DNA of 64,000 bases from Pseudaminobacter salicylatoxidans (GCF_003148475.1 NZ_QGGG01000001.1:248001-312000); one strand, 5' to 3'; shown: positions 27,278 to 36,814, numbered from the stretch's first letter. The notes: generated by a model from the letters alone, not told the origin. Translations and numbers: made by a program.

Positions 27278-27788
27278 ACATATGCGCAAATCCTGGCTCG
27301 CAGTGCTGCTGATCTTGCCGCTGGCGCTGGGCGCCTGCCGCGACAGCGGCAAGCTGTTCGAGCTTTCGGGCCGGCTGATGGTGTTCAATTATCGCGAGGC
27401 CAAGATCACCTATGTGATGACGCTCGACCCCATCGAGCCAATCGGCGAGGGGCAGGTGGCGGTTACGACATTCGAGAATCCGGCCGGTGGTGCGCCGCTG
27501 GTGATCCGGCAAAAGCTGTTTCCCGGGCACAAGAAGGTGACGATCGAGAGCCCGCCGCTGGAATGCGTGGTCAGGGACCGCAGCTACAAGGTGGGAATCA
27601 GGATCGAGCGGCAGGACGGCACCTTGTTGCAGGCCATCGACACGACCATGATTTCGTCGCAGGACCAAAACATGCTGCCGGACCGGCCGCTGGTCGTCGG
27701 GCCAGGTTATCAGCCCAATCCCGAGCTTGCGGGTCATGCCGATGGCCGCTTGCCCGGCGGGCGCGGCGTAACCTGCCCTGCCGCCTGA
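27270..27788 (+). CDS. Putative lipoprotein of unknown function
   Basis: This 172-residue protein has a lipoprotein signal (MRKSWLAVLLILPLALGAC, lipobox LGAC, Cys23 from ATG 27270). The mature part looks all-beta (LMVFNYREAKITYVMTLDP, VAVTTFENPAGG, VTIESPPLECVVRDRSYKVGI) and ends in a flexible Gly/Pro-rich tail. I do not recognise a family. Its start lies within the last codons of the CGNR gene, so the two are coupled. GCGCAGGAGG lies upstream of ATG 27270; ATG 27282 is an alternative. Confidence 0.75.
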   Translation: MHEHMRKSWLAVLLILPLALGACRDSGKLFELSGRLMVFNYREAKITYVMTLDPIEPIGEGQVAVTTFENPAGGAPLVIRQKLFPGHKKVTIESPPLECVVRDRSYKVGIRIERQDGTLLQAIDTTMISSQDQNMLPDRPLVVGPGYQPNPELAGHADGRLPGGRGVTCPAA

Positions 27789-27936
27789 GCCGGACCTGCG
27801 CAAAACTGGGGAAAAGCAGCTGGGTGACTGCGGATGTTCGCCGCATTCGCGCGCTGTACGAAAGTCGCAATTGCCGGTGGGACTTGTGCTTTTGGGGCAG
27901 GGGTGCTTTTCGTTTGACCTGACCGTCAAGGCAAGG

Positions 27937-27955
27937 AACAGTAAACCATACTGTT
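27937..27955. promoter_or_regulatory. Palindrome upstream of the indolepyruvate oxidoreductase gene
   Basis: AACAGTA-AACCA-TACTGTT has perfect 7-bp arms and lies 43 bp before the start codon, where an operator for a TetR/GntR-like repressor would be expected. No regulator gene is adjacent. The rest of the 27789-27998 gap shows no gene. Confidence 0.42.
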
Positions 27956-27998
27956 TCGGCCGTTGCTCGCGAATCGCCCGGTCGCAAAGGAATGCCCG

Positions 27999-30900
27999 AT
28001 GACGCTGCACGACGTTGCCCTCGACGACAAATTCGATCTCGGCAAGGAGCGCGTCTTCCTGTCGGGTGCGCAGGCGGTCGTGCGCATGCTTCTGATGCAG
28101 CGCGAGCGTGACCGGCGCGCCGGGCTCAACACGGCGGGTTTCGTTTCGGGCTATCGCGGCTCGCCGCTGGGCGGGCTCGATCTGCAGCTGTGGAAGGCCA
28201 GGGCGCAGCTCAGGCAATCCGACATCGTCTTCGAGCCGGGTCTCAACGAGGAATTGGCCGCGACCGCCTGTTGGGGCTCGCAGCAGGCCGAGGTTCTCGG
28301 CGAGGGCAGGTATGACGGCGTCTTCACGCTCTGGTACGGCAAGGGGCCGGGCGTCGACCGCTCGGGCGACGTGTTCCGTCACGCCAACCTTGCCGGCTCG
28401 TCGAAACATGGCGGCGCGCTCGCCCTGATGGGCGACGACCACATGGCCGAATCCTCGACCAACGCGCATGCCACCGAATTCCTGTTCGTCGACACGATGA
28501 TGCCGATCCTGAACCCGGCGGGGGTGCAGGAGCTGATCGATTACGGCCTCTACGGCTATGCCATGTCGCGCTTTTCCGGCACGTGGACGGCCATCAAATG
28601 CGTGAAGGACAATATCGAATCGACGGCTTCGGTGGACGCCTCGCTCGACCGTCTGAACATCGTGCTGCCGGAATTCGACATGCCGCCCGGCGGCCTCAAC
28701 ATTCGCAACGAACTCGACCAGCTCGGCCAGGAAGCGCGCCTGCACGAATACAAGCGCGCGGCAGTCAGCGCCTTCATCTTCGCCAACAAGCTCAACCGGA
28801 TCGTCTATTCGGGGGGCTCCCGGGCCAAACTCGGCATCGTCACGGTGGGCAAGAGCTATCTCGACGTGCGCCAGGCGCTGGACGACCTTGGCATCGACGA
28901 GGCCCGCGCCAACCAGCTCGGTATCCGCCTGTTCAAGGTCGGCGCGCCCTGGCCGCTCGACCTCGACCACATCGCCGAATTCGTGCGCGGGCTGGAAACG
29001 GTCGTGGTGGTGGAAGAAAAGCGCTCGCTGATCGAGGTGCAACTGCGCGAAAACCTCTACAACACCGCCAACCAGCCGGTCATCGTCGGCAAGAAGGACG
29101 AGCGCGGGGGCTGGCTGTTCCCGGCCAAGGGCGCGCTCGACCCCAACGATATCGCCATAGCACTCGGCGAACGCGTGCTGAAGGTGATCGGCCCTTCGGA
29201 AGAAATCGCGGCCCATGTCAGCCGGCTGCGCCAGTTCCAGGCGATGCTGGCCGACACGAAGGACGTGGGCGCGCGCACGCCGTTCTTCTGCTCGGGCTGC
29301 CCGCACAATTCCTCCACCAAGGTGCCGGAAGGCTCGATTGCCGGCGCCGGCATCGGCTGTCATTTCATGGCGCTGTGGATGGACCGCTCGACCATCGGAT
29401 TCACCGCCATGGGCGGCGAGGGCGCGCAATGGATCGGCCAGGCGCCCTTTTCCAGGCGCGAGCATCTGTTCCAGAATCTCGGCGACGGCACCTACAACCA
29501 TTCCGGCACGCTGGCGATCCGCTTCGCGCTCGCGGCGGGCACCAACATCACCTACAAGATCCTCTACAACGACGCCGTCGCCATGACCGGCGGCCAGCCG
29601 CATGAGGGCGGGCTGACGGTAGACATGATCGCCCGGCAGGTACGCGCCGAAGGCGTCGAGCGCATTGCCGTCGTGACCGATGAGCCGGGAAAATATGCCG
29701 GCAGCGCCGACTTCCCGCCCGGCATCACCATCCATCACCGCGACGAGCTGGATCGCGTGCAGCGCGATCTGCGCGAGGTCAAGGGCGTGTCGATCCTGCT
29801 CTACGACCAGACCTGCGCGGCCGAGAAGCGCCGCCGGCGCAAGCGCGGCACCTTCCCCGATCCGGACAAGCGCGTGCTGATCAACGAACTGGTCTGCGAG
29901 GGCTGCGGCGATTGCGGCGTGCAGTCGAATTGCGTGTCGATCCAGCCGGTTGAAACCGAGTTCGGCCGCAAGCGGCGCATCGACCAGTCGAGCTGCAACA
30001 AGGACTTTTCCTGCGTCAACGGCTTCTGTCCGTCCTTCGTCACGGTGCATGGCGCCAAGCTGCGCAAGGGCGAGGGCATTGCCGGGCAGTCCGACCCGCT
30101 GGCCGGCGTGCCGGACCCGCAGCCCCGTCCGCTCGGTTCGGGCTGGTCGTCGATCATCGACGGCGTCGGGGGCACCGGCGTGGTGACTGTCGGGGCGATC
30201 CTCGGCATGGCGGCGCATCTGGAAGGCAAGGGCTGCGGGCTGATCGACATGGCGGGGCTCGCCCAGAAGGGCGGCTCGGTCTTCACCCATGTGCGGATCG
30301 CGGCAACGCCCGAGGACATCCACGCCATCCGTGTCTCGGCCGGCAAGGCCGATCTCATCCTGGGCTGCGACCTCGTCGTTTCAGGCGCCAGGAAGGTGCT
30401 GGCGGCCGTGCGCGAGGGCCATACCATCTTCGTCGCCAATACGGCTGAGGTCATGCCCGGCGAATTCGCCCGCTCGGCCGATTTCTCGCTGCCCACCGAG
30501 CGGCTGAAGAAGGCGATCCGCGCGGCGGCGGGCGATGAGCGTTCGCATTTCTTCGATGCCACGCGCACGGCCACCGCGCTGTTCGGCAATTCGCTCGGCG
30601 CCAACATGCTCATGCTCGGCTTTGCCTATCAGCATGGCGGGCTGCCGCTTTCGGCGGAGGCGATCGAGAAGGCCATCGAACTCAACGGCCAGGCGGTGGC
30701 GATGAATGTCGCCGCCTTCCGCTGGGGGCGGCGCGCGGCGCACGAACCCGAATTCGTGCGAGGGCTGATTGCCCAGCCGGGCCGTTCGACCGCCGAGGCG
30801 GCGCCCTCGCAGACGCTGGACGAAATCATTGCCCGCCGCGTTGCGTTCCTGACCCGTTATCAGAACGCGGCCTATGCCGAGCACTACCGCCGGCGCATTG

Positions 30901-31475
30901 AGGCGCTGCGTGCGGCGGAGGCCAAGGCTTCGCCCGGCTCTGTCGTGGTTACGACGGCGGCGGCGAAAAACCTGTTCAAGCTGATGGCGATCAAGGACGA
31001 ATACGAGGTCGCGCGGCTCTATACGGACGGCTCCTTCGCGCGCCAGCTTGCGACGCAGTTCCAGAGCTATGACCGGCTGGAGTTCCATCTGGCGCCGCCG
31101 ATCCTCGGCAGGCGCGACGCCGAAGGCAAGCCGCGCAAGTCAAGCTTCGGGCCGTGGATGATGAAGGGTTTCGGGCTGCTTGCCGCGCTCAAGGGCCTGC
31201 GCGGCACCGTGTTCGACCTGTTCGGCTACACGGCCGAGCGCCGCATGGAGCGCGAATTGCTGGCGCAATATGAGGGCGATCTCGACATGATCGGCAGTTC
31301 GCTTTCAGCGGACAGGATCGAGGCGGCGACGGCGCTTGCGTCGGTTCCGGCGCTCATCCGCGGCTATGGCCATGTCAGGCAGGCAAGCGCCGTGAAGGCG
31401 ACGGGGGAGCGGGAACGCCTGCTTGATCGGCTGGCCGGCGGCGACGCCGCACCGGCTTTGCAGGCGGCCGAATAG
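27999..31475 (+). CDS. Indolepyruvate ferredoxin oxidoreductase, single-chain fused form
   Basis: This 1158-residue cytoplasmic enzyme decarboxylates aryl or branched 2-oxo acids to acyl-CoA using TPP and ferredoxin. Order of domains: pyrimidine-binding N-domain (GYRGSPLGGLDLQLW), the TPP-binding domain (FFCSGCPHNSSTKVPEGS, GGEGAQWIGQAPFS, YNDAVAMTGGQPHEGGL), an Fe-S segment (CEGCGDCG with Cys633, 636 and 639, then SCNKDFSCVNGFC) and the gamma domain (SIIDGVGGTGVVTVGAILGMAAHLEG in part, near 720). It is longer than archaeal IorA because the beta subunit is fused, the common proteobacterial form. I chose ATG 27999 after AAAGGAATGCCCG. It would degrade aromatic amino acid keto acids. Confidence 0.93.
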   Translation: MTLHDVALDDKFDLGKERVFLSGAQAVVRMLLMQRERDRRAGLNTAGFVSGYRGSPLGGLDLQLWKARAQLRQSDIVFEPGLNEELAATACWGSQQAEVLGEGRYDGVFTLWYGKGPGVDRSGDVFRHANLAGSSKHGGALALMGDDHMAESSTNAHATEFLFVDTMMPILNPAGVQELIDYGLYGYAMSRFSGTWTAIKCVKDNIESTASVDASLDRLNIVLPEFDMPPGGLNIRNELDQLGQEARLHEYKRAAVSAFIFANKLNRIVYSGGSRAKLGIVTVGKSYLDVRQALDDLGIDEARANQLGIRLFKVGAPWPLDLDHIAEFVRGLETVVVVEEKRSLIEVQLRENLYNTANQPVIVGKKDERGGWLFPAKGALDPNDIAIALGERVLKVIGPSEEIAAHVSRLRQFQAMLADTKDVGARTPFFCSGCPHNSSTKVPEGSIAGAGIGCHFMALWMDRSTIGFTAMGGEGAQWIGQAPFSRREHLFQNLGDGTYNHSGTLAIRFALAAGTNITYKILYNDAVAMTGGQPHEGGLTVDMIARQVRAEGVERIAVVTDEPGKYAGSADFPPGITIHHRDELDRVQRDLREVKGVSILLYDQTCAAEKRRRRKRGTFPDPDKRVLINELVCEGCGDCGVQSNCVSIQPVETEFGRKRRIDQSSCNKDFSCVNGFCPSFVTVHGAKLRKGEGIAGQSDPLAGVPDPQPRPLGSGWSSIIDGVGGTGVVTVGAILGMAAHLEGKGCGLIDMAGLAQKGGSVFTHVRIAATPEDIHAIRVSAGKADLILGCDLVVSGARKVLAAVREGHTIFVANTAEVMPGEFARSADFSLPTERLKKAIRAAAGDERSHFFDATRTATALFGNSLGANMLMLGFAYQHGGLPLSAEAIEKAIELNGQAVAMNVAAFRWGRRAAHEPEFVRGLIAQPGRSTAEAAPSQTLDEIIARRVAFLTRYQNAAYAEHYRRRIEALRAAEAKASPGSVVVTTAAAKNLFKLMAIKDEYEVARLYTDGSFARQLATQFQSYDRLEFHLAPPILGRRDAEGKPRKSSFGPWMMKGFGLLAALKGLRGTVFDLFGYTAERRMERELLAQYEGDLDMIGSSLSADRIEAATALASVPALIRGYGHVRQASAVKATGERERLLDRLAGGDAAPALQAAE

Positions 31476-31618
31476 CGACGGTGGCTTTTTGCGTGAGGGG
31501 TTCGATGGAAGATGCTGGTCAGGGGAGGATGAGATGCGGCAGAACCGGCGAAAATCCCAATCCTTATAAGGCTTTCTTAACATGACAATGCCATAAGCAA
31601 GGCTCATTTGGGTCGCAG

Positions 31619-33934
31619 GTGATGGTCAAGAAGCGAACCGACGAAGTTCCTGTCGACGTCTACGTTCAATTCATCCGTTCGCTATTCGACAACGTGCACA
31701 TGGTGCTCGTGGGCGCGATGTGTCACGCCCTCATCGCCTATATGGTTTACTGGAAAGGCGGCGAGCTTTTCTTTGCGGTCATGGCCGCCGCCCTGCTGGC
31801 CGTGGGTGTATGGCGCTATCTCAGCCTGCTCAGGTTCCACCGCGTCGGGGTCATCGACGATGCGCAAACGGCGCACCGCTGGGAACGGGACTACATCATC
31901 AAGGGCGCAATACAGGGCTTTCTGCTCGGCGCCTTCTGCTTCGTTTCGATCTATGTCTACCGGGACCCCTATGCCGAACTGGCGGCGGTATCGGTAACGC
32001 TCGGCTCCATCGTCTCCGTCGTCGGCCGCAACTATGGTTCGCCGCCCATGGTGGCGATCTTCGCCACGACCTTCGTGGGGCCGATCGCGCTGGGATTGAT
32101 CCTGCGGTTCGATACGCCGCATATCATCCTCGGGCTCCTCATCGTCCCGTTCTTCTTCATCATCAGGGCCAGCGCGGCCAATGTCCGCAGCGTGCTGTTT
32201 TCGGCGGTGGTCGGCCACAAGCAGGCAGGCCAGCTTGCCCAGCGCTTCAACCGCGCCCTGAACACCATGTCGCACGGGCTGGTCATGCTGGGCCCCAACG
32301 GCAAGGTGGTGGTGGCCAATGCCGAGGCCGCGCATCTCATGTCGGTGCGGTCGCCGGACGCGCTGCTCGGGCGTTCGATCCATTCGCTGTTGAAGCGCGG
32401 CGTGGCGGGCGGCATGCTTGCGGTGGAGGATTGCCGCTATGTCGAAGCGCAATTGACGCGGGCGCTGCGCGAGGGACGGGACCGCAAGGTCCTCGTTTCG
32501 TTTTCAAACGGCCAGCACTATGAGTTTTCCGCGCGCGGAGGCGGTGATGATCTCGGCGTCATCACCTTCGAGGATGTTACCCAGCGCATCGAGGCGGAAG
32601 AGAAGATCCGGACCATGGCGCGCTATGACAACCTGACGGATCTGCCGAACCGCGCCTATTTCCACGAGATCGTGGACGAACTCATGGCCACGGGCGATCG
32701 GGAGCGGCTCTGCGCGCTTGCCGTGCTCGACCTCGACGATTTCAAGAGCGTCAACGACACGCTCGGCCATCCGGTCGGCGACGGGCTGATCTATGCAGCC
32801 GCCGAGCGGCTTGCGACCATTGTGACCGATGACATCAAGGTCAGCCGCTTCGGCGGCGACGAATTCATGATCTTCTTCAACCGCGTCGAGGATATCGACC
32901 AGTTCGCGATGACGCTGGACGGGATTTTCGCCGCGTTCCAGGGGGATGTCGATGTCGCGGGCCATGTGCTGCGCATCCAGGCCAGCGGCGGCGCCGTCAT
33001 TTCGCGCGTAGAAGAGAGCGACGTCGACGCCATGATCGTGAAGGCCGACCTTGCCATGTACAAGGCCAAGGAACTCGGCAAGAACGGCTGGCGCCTGTTC
33101 GAATCGGCGATGGATGCGGCCTTCCGCGACAAGCAGCTCCTGAAGGCGGATCTGCGCTCGACCGTGGAAGCCAGGGGACTGCGGGTCGTCTTCCAGCCAA
33201 TCGTGTCGATGGAGACGATGCGGATCGCCAGTTGCGAGGCGTTGTGCCGGTGGGACCATCCCGAACTCGGCCCGGTTTCGCCGGCGGTGTTCATCCCCCT
33301 CGCCGAGGAGATGGGCATCATCTCCGACATCACCACTTTCGTGCTGCACGCCGCCTGCCAGGAATGCACCAAATGGCCGGAGCAGATCGGCGTATCGGTC
33401 AACCTGTCGGCCAAGGATTTCCGTTCCTGCGAAATCGTGGAGAAGGTCCGCGAGGCCTTGGCCGCCTCCGGCCTCGCGCCAGGCCGGCTTGAGGTCGAGG
33501 TGACCGAGACCGTGCTCCTCGACGACAAGTCGCTGACACGCCTCTACATCGAGGAAATCAAGAATCTCGGCGTGCGGATTGCGCTCGACGATTTCGGCAC
33601 CGGCTATTCAAGCCTCAGCTATCTGCACAAGCTGCCGCTGGACAAGGTCAAGATCGACCGCAGCTTCCTGCACGACGTGACCCGCAACAAGCGTTCGCTC
33701 GAACTGCTCAAGGGTGTGGTCAGCCTGTCGCGCTCGCTTGGCCTGACGGTCACGGTGGAGGGCGTGGAAACCTTCGAGCAGCTGAAAATCCTTGCGCTCA
33801 CGATCAAGCCCGACCTGCTTCAGGGCTTCCTGTTCGGCGCCGCTTTGAGCGCGTCGGGCATCGAGACGATGTCGAATTCCGTCTGGCCCTTCGCGGGCGA
33901 GGGCAAGTCCAGCGGCAGGACCACGCGGCGATAG
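31619..33934 (+). CDS. Membrane-bound GGDEF-EAL c-di-GMP protein with PAS domain
   Basis: This is a 771-residue protein (GTG 31619 or ATG 31622). The first about 195 residues contain about five hydrophobic helices, then a PAS domain (about 205-330), a GGDEF domain with intact RFGGDEF (412-416) and an EAL domain with EAL (540-542), NLSAKDF, E in VEVTETVLL and DDFGTGYSSLSYL. Both synthase and phosphodiesterase motifs are intact, so it may be bifunctional. The RxxD inhibitory site expected just before GGDEF is absent (TDDIKVSRFGGDEF). It precedes an acyltransferase gene by 138 bp in the same direction. Confidence 0.93.
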   Translation: MMVKKRTDEVPVDVYVQFIRSLFDNVHMVLVGAMCHALIAYMVYWKGGELFFAVMAAALLAVGVWRYLSLLRFHRVGVIDDAQTAHRWERDYIIKGAIQGFLLGAFCFVSIYVYRDPYAELAAVSVTLGSIVSVVGRNYGSPPMVAIFATTFVGPIALGLILRFDTPHIILGLLIVPFFFIIRASAANVRSVLFSAVVGHKQAGQLAQRFNRALNTMSHGLVMLGPNGKVVVANAEAAHLMSVRSPDALLGRSIHSLLKRGVAGGMLAVEDCRYVEAQLTRALREGRDRKVLVSFSNGQHYEFSARGGGDDLGVITFEDVTQRIEAEEKIRTMARYDNLTDLPNRAYFHEIVDELMATGDRERLCALAVLDLDDFKSVNDTLGHPVGDGLIYAAAERLATIVTDDIKVSRFGGDEFMIFFNRVEDIDQFAMTLDGIFAAFQGDVDVAGHVLRIQASGGAVISRVEESDVDAMIVKADLAMYKAKELGKNGWRLFESAMDAAFRDKQLLKADLRSTVEARGLRVVFQPIVSMETMRIASCEALCRWDHPELGPVSPAVFIPLAEEMGIISDITTFVLHAACQECTKWPEQIGVSVNLSAKDFRSCEIVEKVREALAASGLAPGRLEVEVTETVLLDDKSLTRLYIEEIKNLGVRIALDDFGTGYSSLSYLHKLPLDKVKIDRSFLHDVTRNKRSLELLKGVVSLSRSLGLTVTVEGVETFEQLKILALTIKPDLLQGFLFGAALSASGIETMSNSVWPFAGEGKSSGRTTRR

Positions 33935-34072
33935 GCTCGCCCGGCAATGACAGGCTCTGCGCCCCGTTCGGGCATTAAGGTTAACGATAGGTAAACGGGG
34001 GTGCATCAAATTTTATGTTTGATGGCCCGGACGCATCGGCTACCGTCCGCAGCGCGGAATGGGGGACATTTG

Positions 34073-34846
34073 ATGCGGGACATCAAACCGACGACGGCGG
34101 GCGCTGGCGCGCGCGGGCATGAGACCGAGGTCCACGCGCCATTTGCACGGAACATCTTCTCGGTGCTGGAGAAGGTGGAATATCGCGTTTGCGACGGCGG
34201 CGAGGATCTCGAGGCGATCTACCGGCTACGCTACAATTCCTATCTGGACGTGGGCATGGTGAAGCCCGACGCCTCGCGCATGGTCAACGACAAATATGAC
34301 GAGATGCCGAATTCATATCGCTTCGGCGTCTTCTATGACGGCCATCTCGTCAGCACGATCAGGCTGCACTACGCCGGTCCGGAATTTCCGGTGTCGCCCA
34401 GCACGGAGGTTTTCGCCGACGAACTGGCACCGCGCGTGGCGGCGGGGGAAAGCTTCATCGACCCCAGCCGCTTTGCCGCGGACCTGCAGTGGTCCACACA
34501 ACTGCGCGTGCTGCCCTACATAACGCTGCGGCTGGCGGTGGTGGCCTGCAAGCATTTCAATCCCACCTATTGCCTGACGGCGATCAAGGAGGAGCATGCC
34601 GCGTTCTACCACCGCATTTTCCGTTCGGTGGAAGCGGCCAAGCCGCGCATGTATCCGGGCCTGACCATGCCGGTGCATCTCTATCAATCGCGCTGCTCGG
34701 ACAATATGGAAGACACGATCCGGCGTTTTCCGTTCTTCCGCTCGACGGCCTTCGAGCAGCGCATGCTGTTCCAGCGGCCCGCCAAGGGCGAGCCCGCACC
34801 GCTCACCGTGCTTCCGACCGCCAAATATCTGAGCAACGCCGCATAG
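34073..34846 (+). CDS. N-acyl amino acid synthase FeeM-like acyltransferase (autoinducer-synthase fold)
   Basis: This 257-residue cytoplasmic protein has the GNAT/autoinducer-synthase fold. The start of the fold is EAIYRLRYNSYLDVGMVKPDASRMVNDKYDEMPNSY (in part, residues 49-82), with an arginine and aspartates as in acyl-homoserine-lactone and FeeM-type enzymes, then FGVFYDGHLVSTIRLHY, the acyl-carrier/substrate part FIDPSRFAADLQWS and a C-terminal region with YPGLTMPVHLYQSRC. FeeM enzymes transfer acyl chains from acyl-ACP to amino acids. The substrate is unproven. ATG 34073 follows a weak GGGGGACATT site. Confidence 0.78.
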   Translation: MRDIKPTTAGAGARGHETEVHAPFARNIFSVLEKVEYRVCDGGEDLEAIYRLRYNSYLDVGMVKPDASRMVNDKYDEMPNSYRFGVFYDGHLVSTIRLHYAGPEFPVSPSTEVFADELAPRVAAGESFIDPSRFAADLQWSTQLRVLPYITLRLAVVACKHFNPTYCLTAIKEEHAAFYHRIFRSVEAAKPRMYPGLTMPVHLYQSRCSDNMEDTIRRFPFFRSTAFEQRMLFQRPAKGEPAPLTVLPTAKYLSNAA

Positions 34847-34963
34847 ACCATGATGTCGTCCGAAAAGTGTGAAGCGGTTTTCGGACGACATCATGGTCCA
34901 TCTAATCGATTCTGCCGTATGTATGCGACGCGCCAAGTGATTCCACTTGGCTGCAACATGCTC
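34847..34963. repeat. RIME-like repeat with two palindromes (copy A)
   Basis: Stem 1 has 20-bp perfect arms, 34847-34866 (ACCATGATGTCGTCCGAAAA) and 34878-34897. Stem 2 is GCCAAGTG-ATTC-CACTTGGC, 34932-34951. The whole block of about 115 bp aligns, in reverse orientation, with copy B at 42411-42537. Two palindromes in about 110 bp is the architecture described for rhizobial RIME elements. It starts directly after the stop of the acyltransferase gene. Confidence 0.85.
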
Positions 34964-35179
34964 TGGGCGTTTCAGGGCTGCTGGAACCGCTCGGGGCGGC
35001 GAGACGAGCCGGGATTCGCGACGGAGACGCTGGCTCGTGTTCGGCGAAGCGTCAAACCGCGTCGGCGGTTTCGCGAAAAATTTAGTGCGGTTTAAGCAGT
35101 TCAACGACTTGATTGCATATTGCTATGATGGGAGGCTACCTTCTCGCGACAAGGCATGACTCAGGGAGGGGACTGCTGA
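34964..35179. other. Intergenic remainder upstream of the amidohydrolase gene
   Basis: With the repeat before it this makes a 333-bp gap. It holds a hairpin AAACCGC-GTCG-GCGGTTT near 35055-35072, a possible -10 TATGAT near 35123 with a weak TTCAAC 18 bp upstream, and the ribosome binding site GGGAGGGG for the next gene. I see no ORF worth calling. Confidence 0.5.
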
Positions 35180-36814
35180 ATGTCATCAGCAGGGCAGGGT
35201 TTGCAGGCCGATACGATACTGCATAACGGTACGATCTGGTGCGGTTACCACGAGGGGGTGGCCGAGGCTCTGGCGATCTGGCAGGGCAAGGTTCTGGCAA
35301 CCGGGTCGAAAGATGAAATCCTCAGGCTCAAGGGCGAAAAGACGCGGCTGATCGATCTTGGCGGCAGGTTCGCGACGCCCGGCCTCAACGACGCGCATCT
35401 GCACCTGATCTCGATCGGGTTGACGCTTGGCTGGCTCGACGCCACGCCGCAGAAGGCACCCACGCTGGAAAGCCTGCTGCAACAGATCAGGGCGCAGGCC
35501 GCTTCCGCTCCGCCCGGCACCTGGATCCTCGCGCGCGGCTACGACCAGACAAAGCTCGACGTCGGACGTCACCCGCACAAGTCGGAACTGGATGCCGCCG
35601 CGCCCGACCATCCGGTCATGCTGGTGCGCACCTGCGGCCATGTCTCCATCTTCAATTCGCGAGCCTTCGAGCTTGCCGGTGTGGATGAAAGCACGGCCGT
35701 GCCCGATGGCGGGCTGATCGAACAGAAGAACGGTGTGCTGACCGGCATGGTCGCCGAAAACGCGCAAGGGCTCATCCGCAAGGCGATCCCTCAGGCCACC
35801 ACCGAGCAGATGATCGACGCCATCGACGCGGCCGGCAACATGCTGCTGTCCTACGGCATTACCAGCGTCATGGACGCGGCGGTGGGGCATATCGGCGGCT
35901 TCGACGAGATCCGGGCCTATAACATCGCCAAGCTGAACGGCCGGTTGCCGGTGCGCACCTGGCTGGTGCTGCTGGGCGACCCGGAAACCTCGATCGTGCC
36001 GCAATGCTATGAAGCGGGGCTGGTGTCCGGCGTCGGTGACGACATGCTCAGGATCGGCGCCGTGAAGATCTTCCTCGACGGGTCGGCCGGCGGCCGCACG
36101 GCCTGGATGAGCAAGCCCTATCTCGGCGACGACGGCACCACGGGTGTGCGGATACTTTCCGACGAGCAGCTCGAAGCGCTGGTCATGGATGCGCATGCCA
36201 AGGGCTATCAGCTTGCCTGCCACGCGATCGGCGACGCCGCGATCGGCCAGCTCATCGCGGCCTACGAGAAAGCGCTGGCCGTTGTTCCCGATTCCGACCG
36301 CCGTCACCGCATCGAGCATTGCGGCTTTTCCACCGAAGAACAGCACCAGCGCATGAAGAAGGCGGGCATCTATCCCTGTCCGCAGCAGGTGTTCATCTAC
36401 GATTTCGGCGATGCCTATGTTTCGGTTCTGGGCGAGGACAGGGCGTTGTCGAGCTATCCGCTCAAGACGTGGAAGGACCTCGGCTTCAAGCCTGCCACGG
36501 GCAGCGATTCGCCCGTTTGCCACCCCAATCCGTTTCCGAACATCTACAGCATGGTGACGCGCGAAACCTGGAAGGGCACGGTGATGGATGGGCGCGAGCG
36601 CGTCTCGATCGAGGAGGCCCTGCAGGTCTACACCGAATATGGCGCCTTCTCGCAAAAGCTGGAGCATGTGAAGGGCAGGCTGGTGCCCGGACAGGTCGCC
36701 GATATTGCTGTTTTCTCGCACAATATGCTGACGGCAAAGCCCGAAGAGATTCTGAACGATACGCAGTGCGTGCTGACGCTGCGCGGCGGCGAGGTGGTTT
36801 TCGAAAGACAATAG
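35180..36814 (+). CDS. YtcJ-type metal-dependent amidohydrolase
   Basis: This is a 544-residue amidohydrolase-superfamily protein of the YtcJ/NfdA group. The metal motif is DAHLHL (His73, His75), further family elements are LVRTCGHVSIFNSRAFELAGV, KIFLDGSAGGRTAWM, LACHAIGDAAI and the GSDSPVCHPNPFPNIY aspartate region near 442. Enzymes of this group hydrolyse N-formyl or other amide bonds. There is no signal peptide, so it acts in the cytoplasm. It is followed after 115 bp by the binding protein of a peptide-type importer, so it probably acts on the imported compound; the compound is unknown. Confidence 0.92.
   Translation: MSSAGQGLQADTILHNGTIWCGYHEGVAEALAIWQGKVLATGSKDEILRLKGEKTRLIDLGGRFATPGLNDAHLHLISIGLTLGWLDATPQKAPTLESLLQQIRAQAASAPPGTWILARGYDQTKLDVGRHPHKSELDAAAPDHPVMLVRTCGHVSIFNSRAFELAGVDESTAVPDGGLIEQKNGVLTGMVAENAQGLIRKAIPQATTEQMIDAIDAAGNMLLSYGITSVMDAAVGHIGGFDEIRAYNIAKLNGRLPVRTWLVLLGDPETSIVPQCYEAGLVSGVGDDMLRIGAVKIFLDGSAGGRTAWMSKPYLGDDGTTGVRILSDEQLEALVMDAHAKGYQLACHAIGDAAIGQLIAAYEKALAVVPDSDRRHRIEHCGFSTEEQHQRMKKAGIYPCPQQVFIYDFGDAYVSVLGEDRALSSYPLKTWKDLGFKPATGSDSPVCHPNPFPNIYSMVTRETWKGTVMDGRERVSIEEALQVYTEYGAFSQKLEHVKGRLVPGQVADIAVFSHNMLTAKPEEILNDTQCVLTLRGGEVVFERQ

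Noticed and set aside
27129..30323. A 1064-codon open frame on the minus strand opposite the indolepyruvate oxidoreductase gene
   Set aside because: Its composition (His/Arg/Asp/Val-rich, no hydrophobic core) is what the antisense frame of a GC-rich gene produces, and the plus-strand gene has complete family motifs.
31534..31569. An 11-codon ORF (MRQNRRKSQSL) with a GGGGAGG site upstream of the GGDEF/EAL gene
   Set aside because: Too short to judge and not coupled to the next start 50 bp away; it could be a leader peptide but nothing else supports it.
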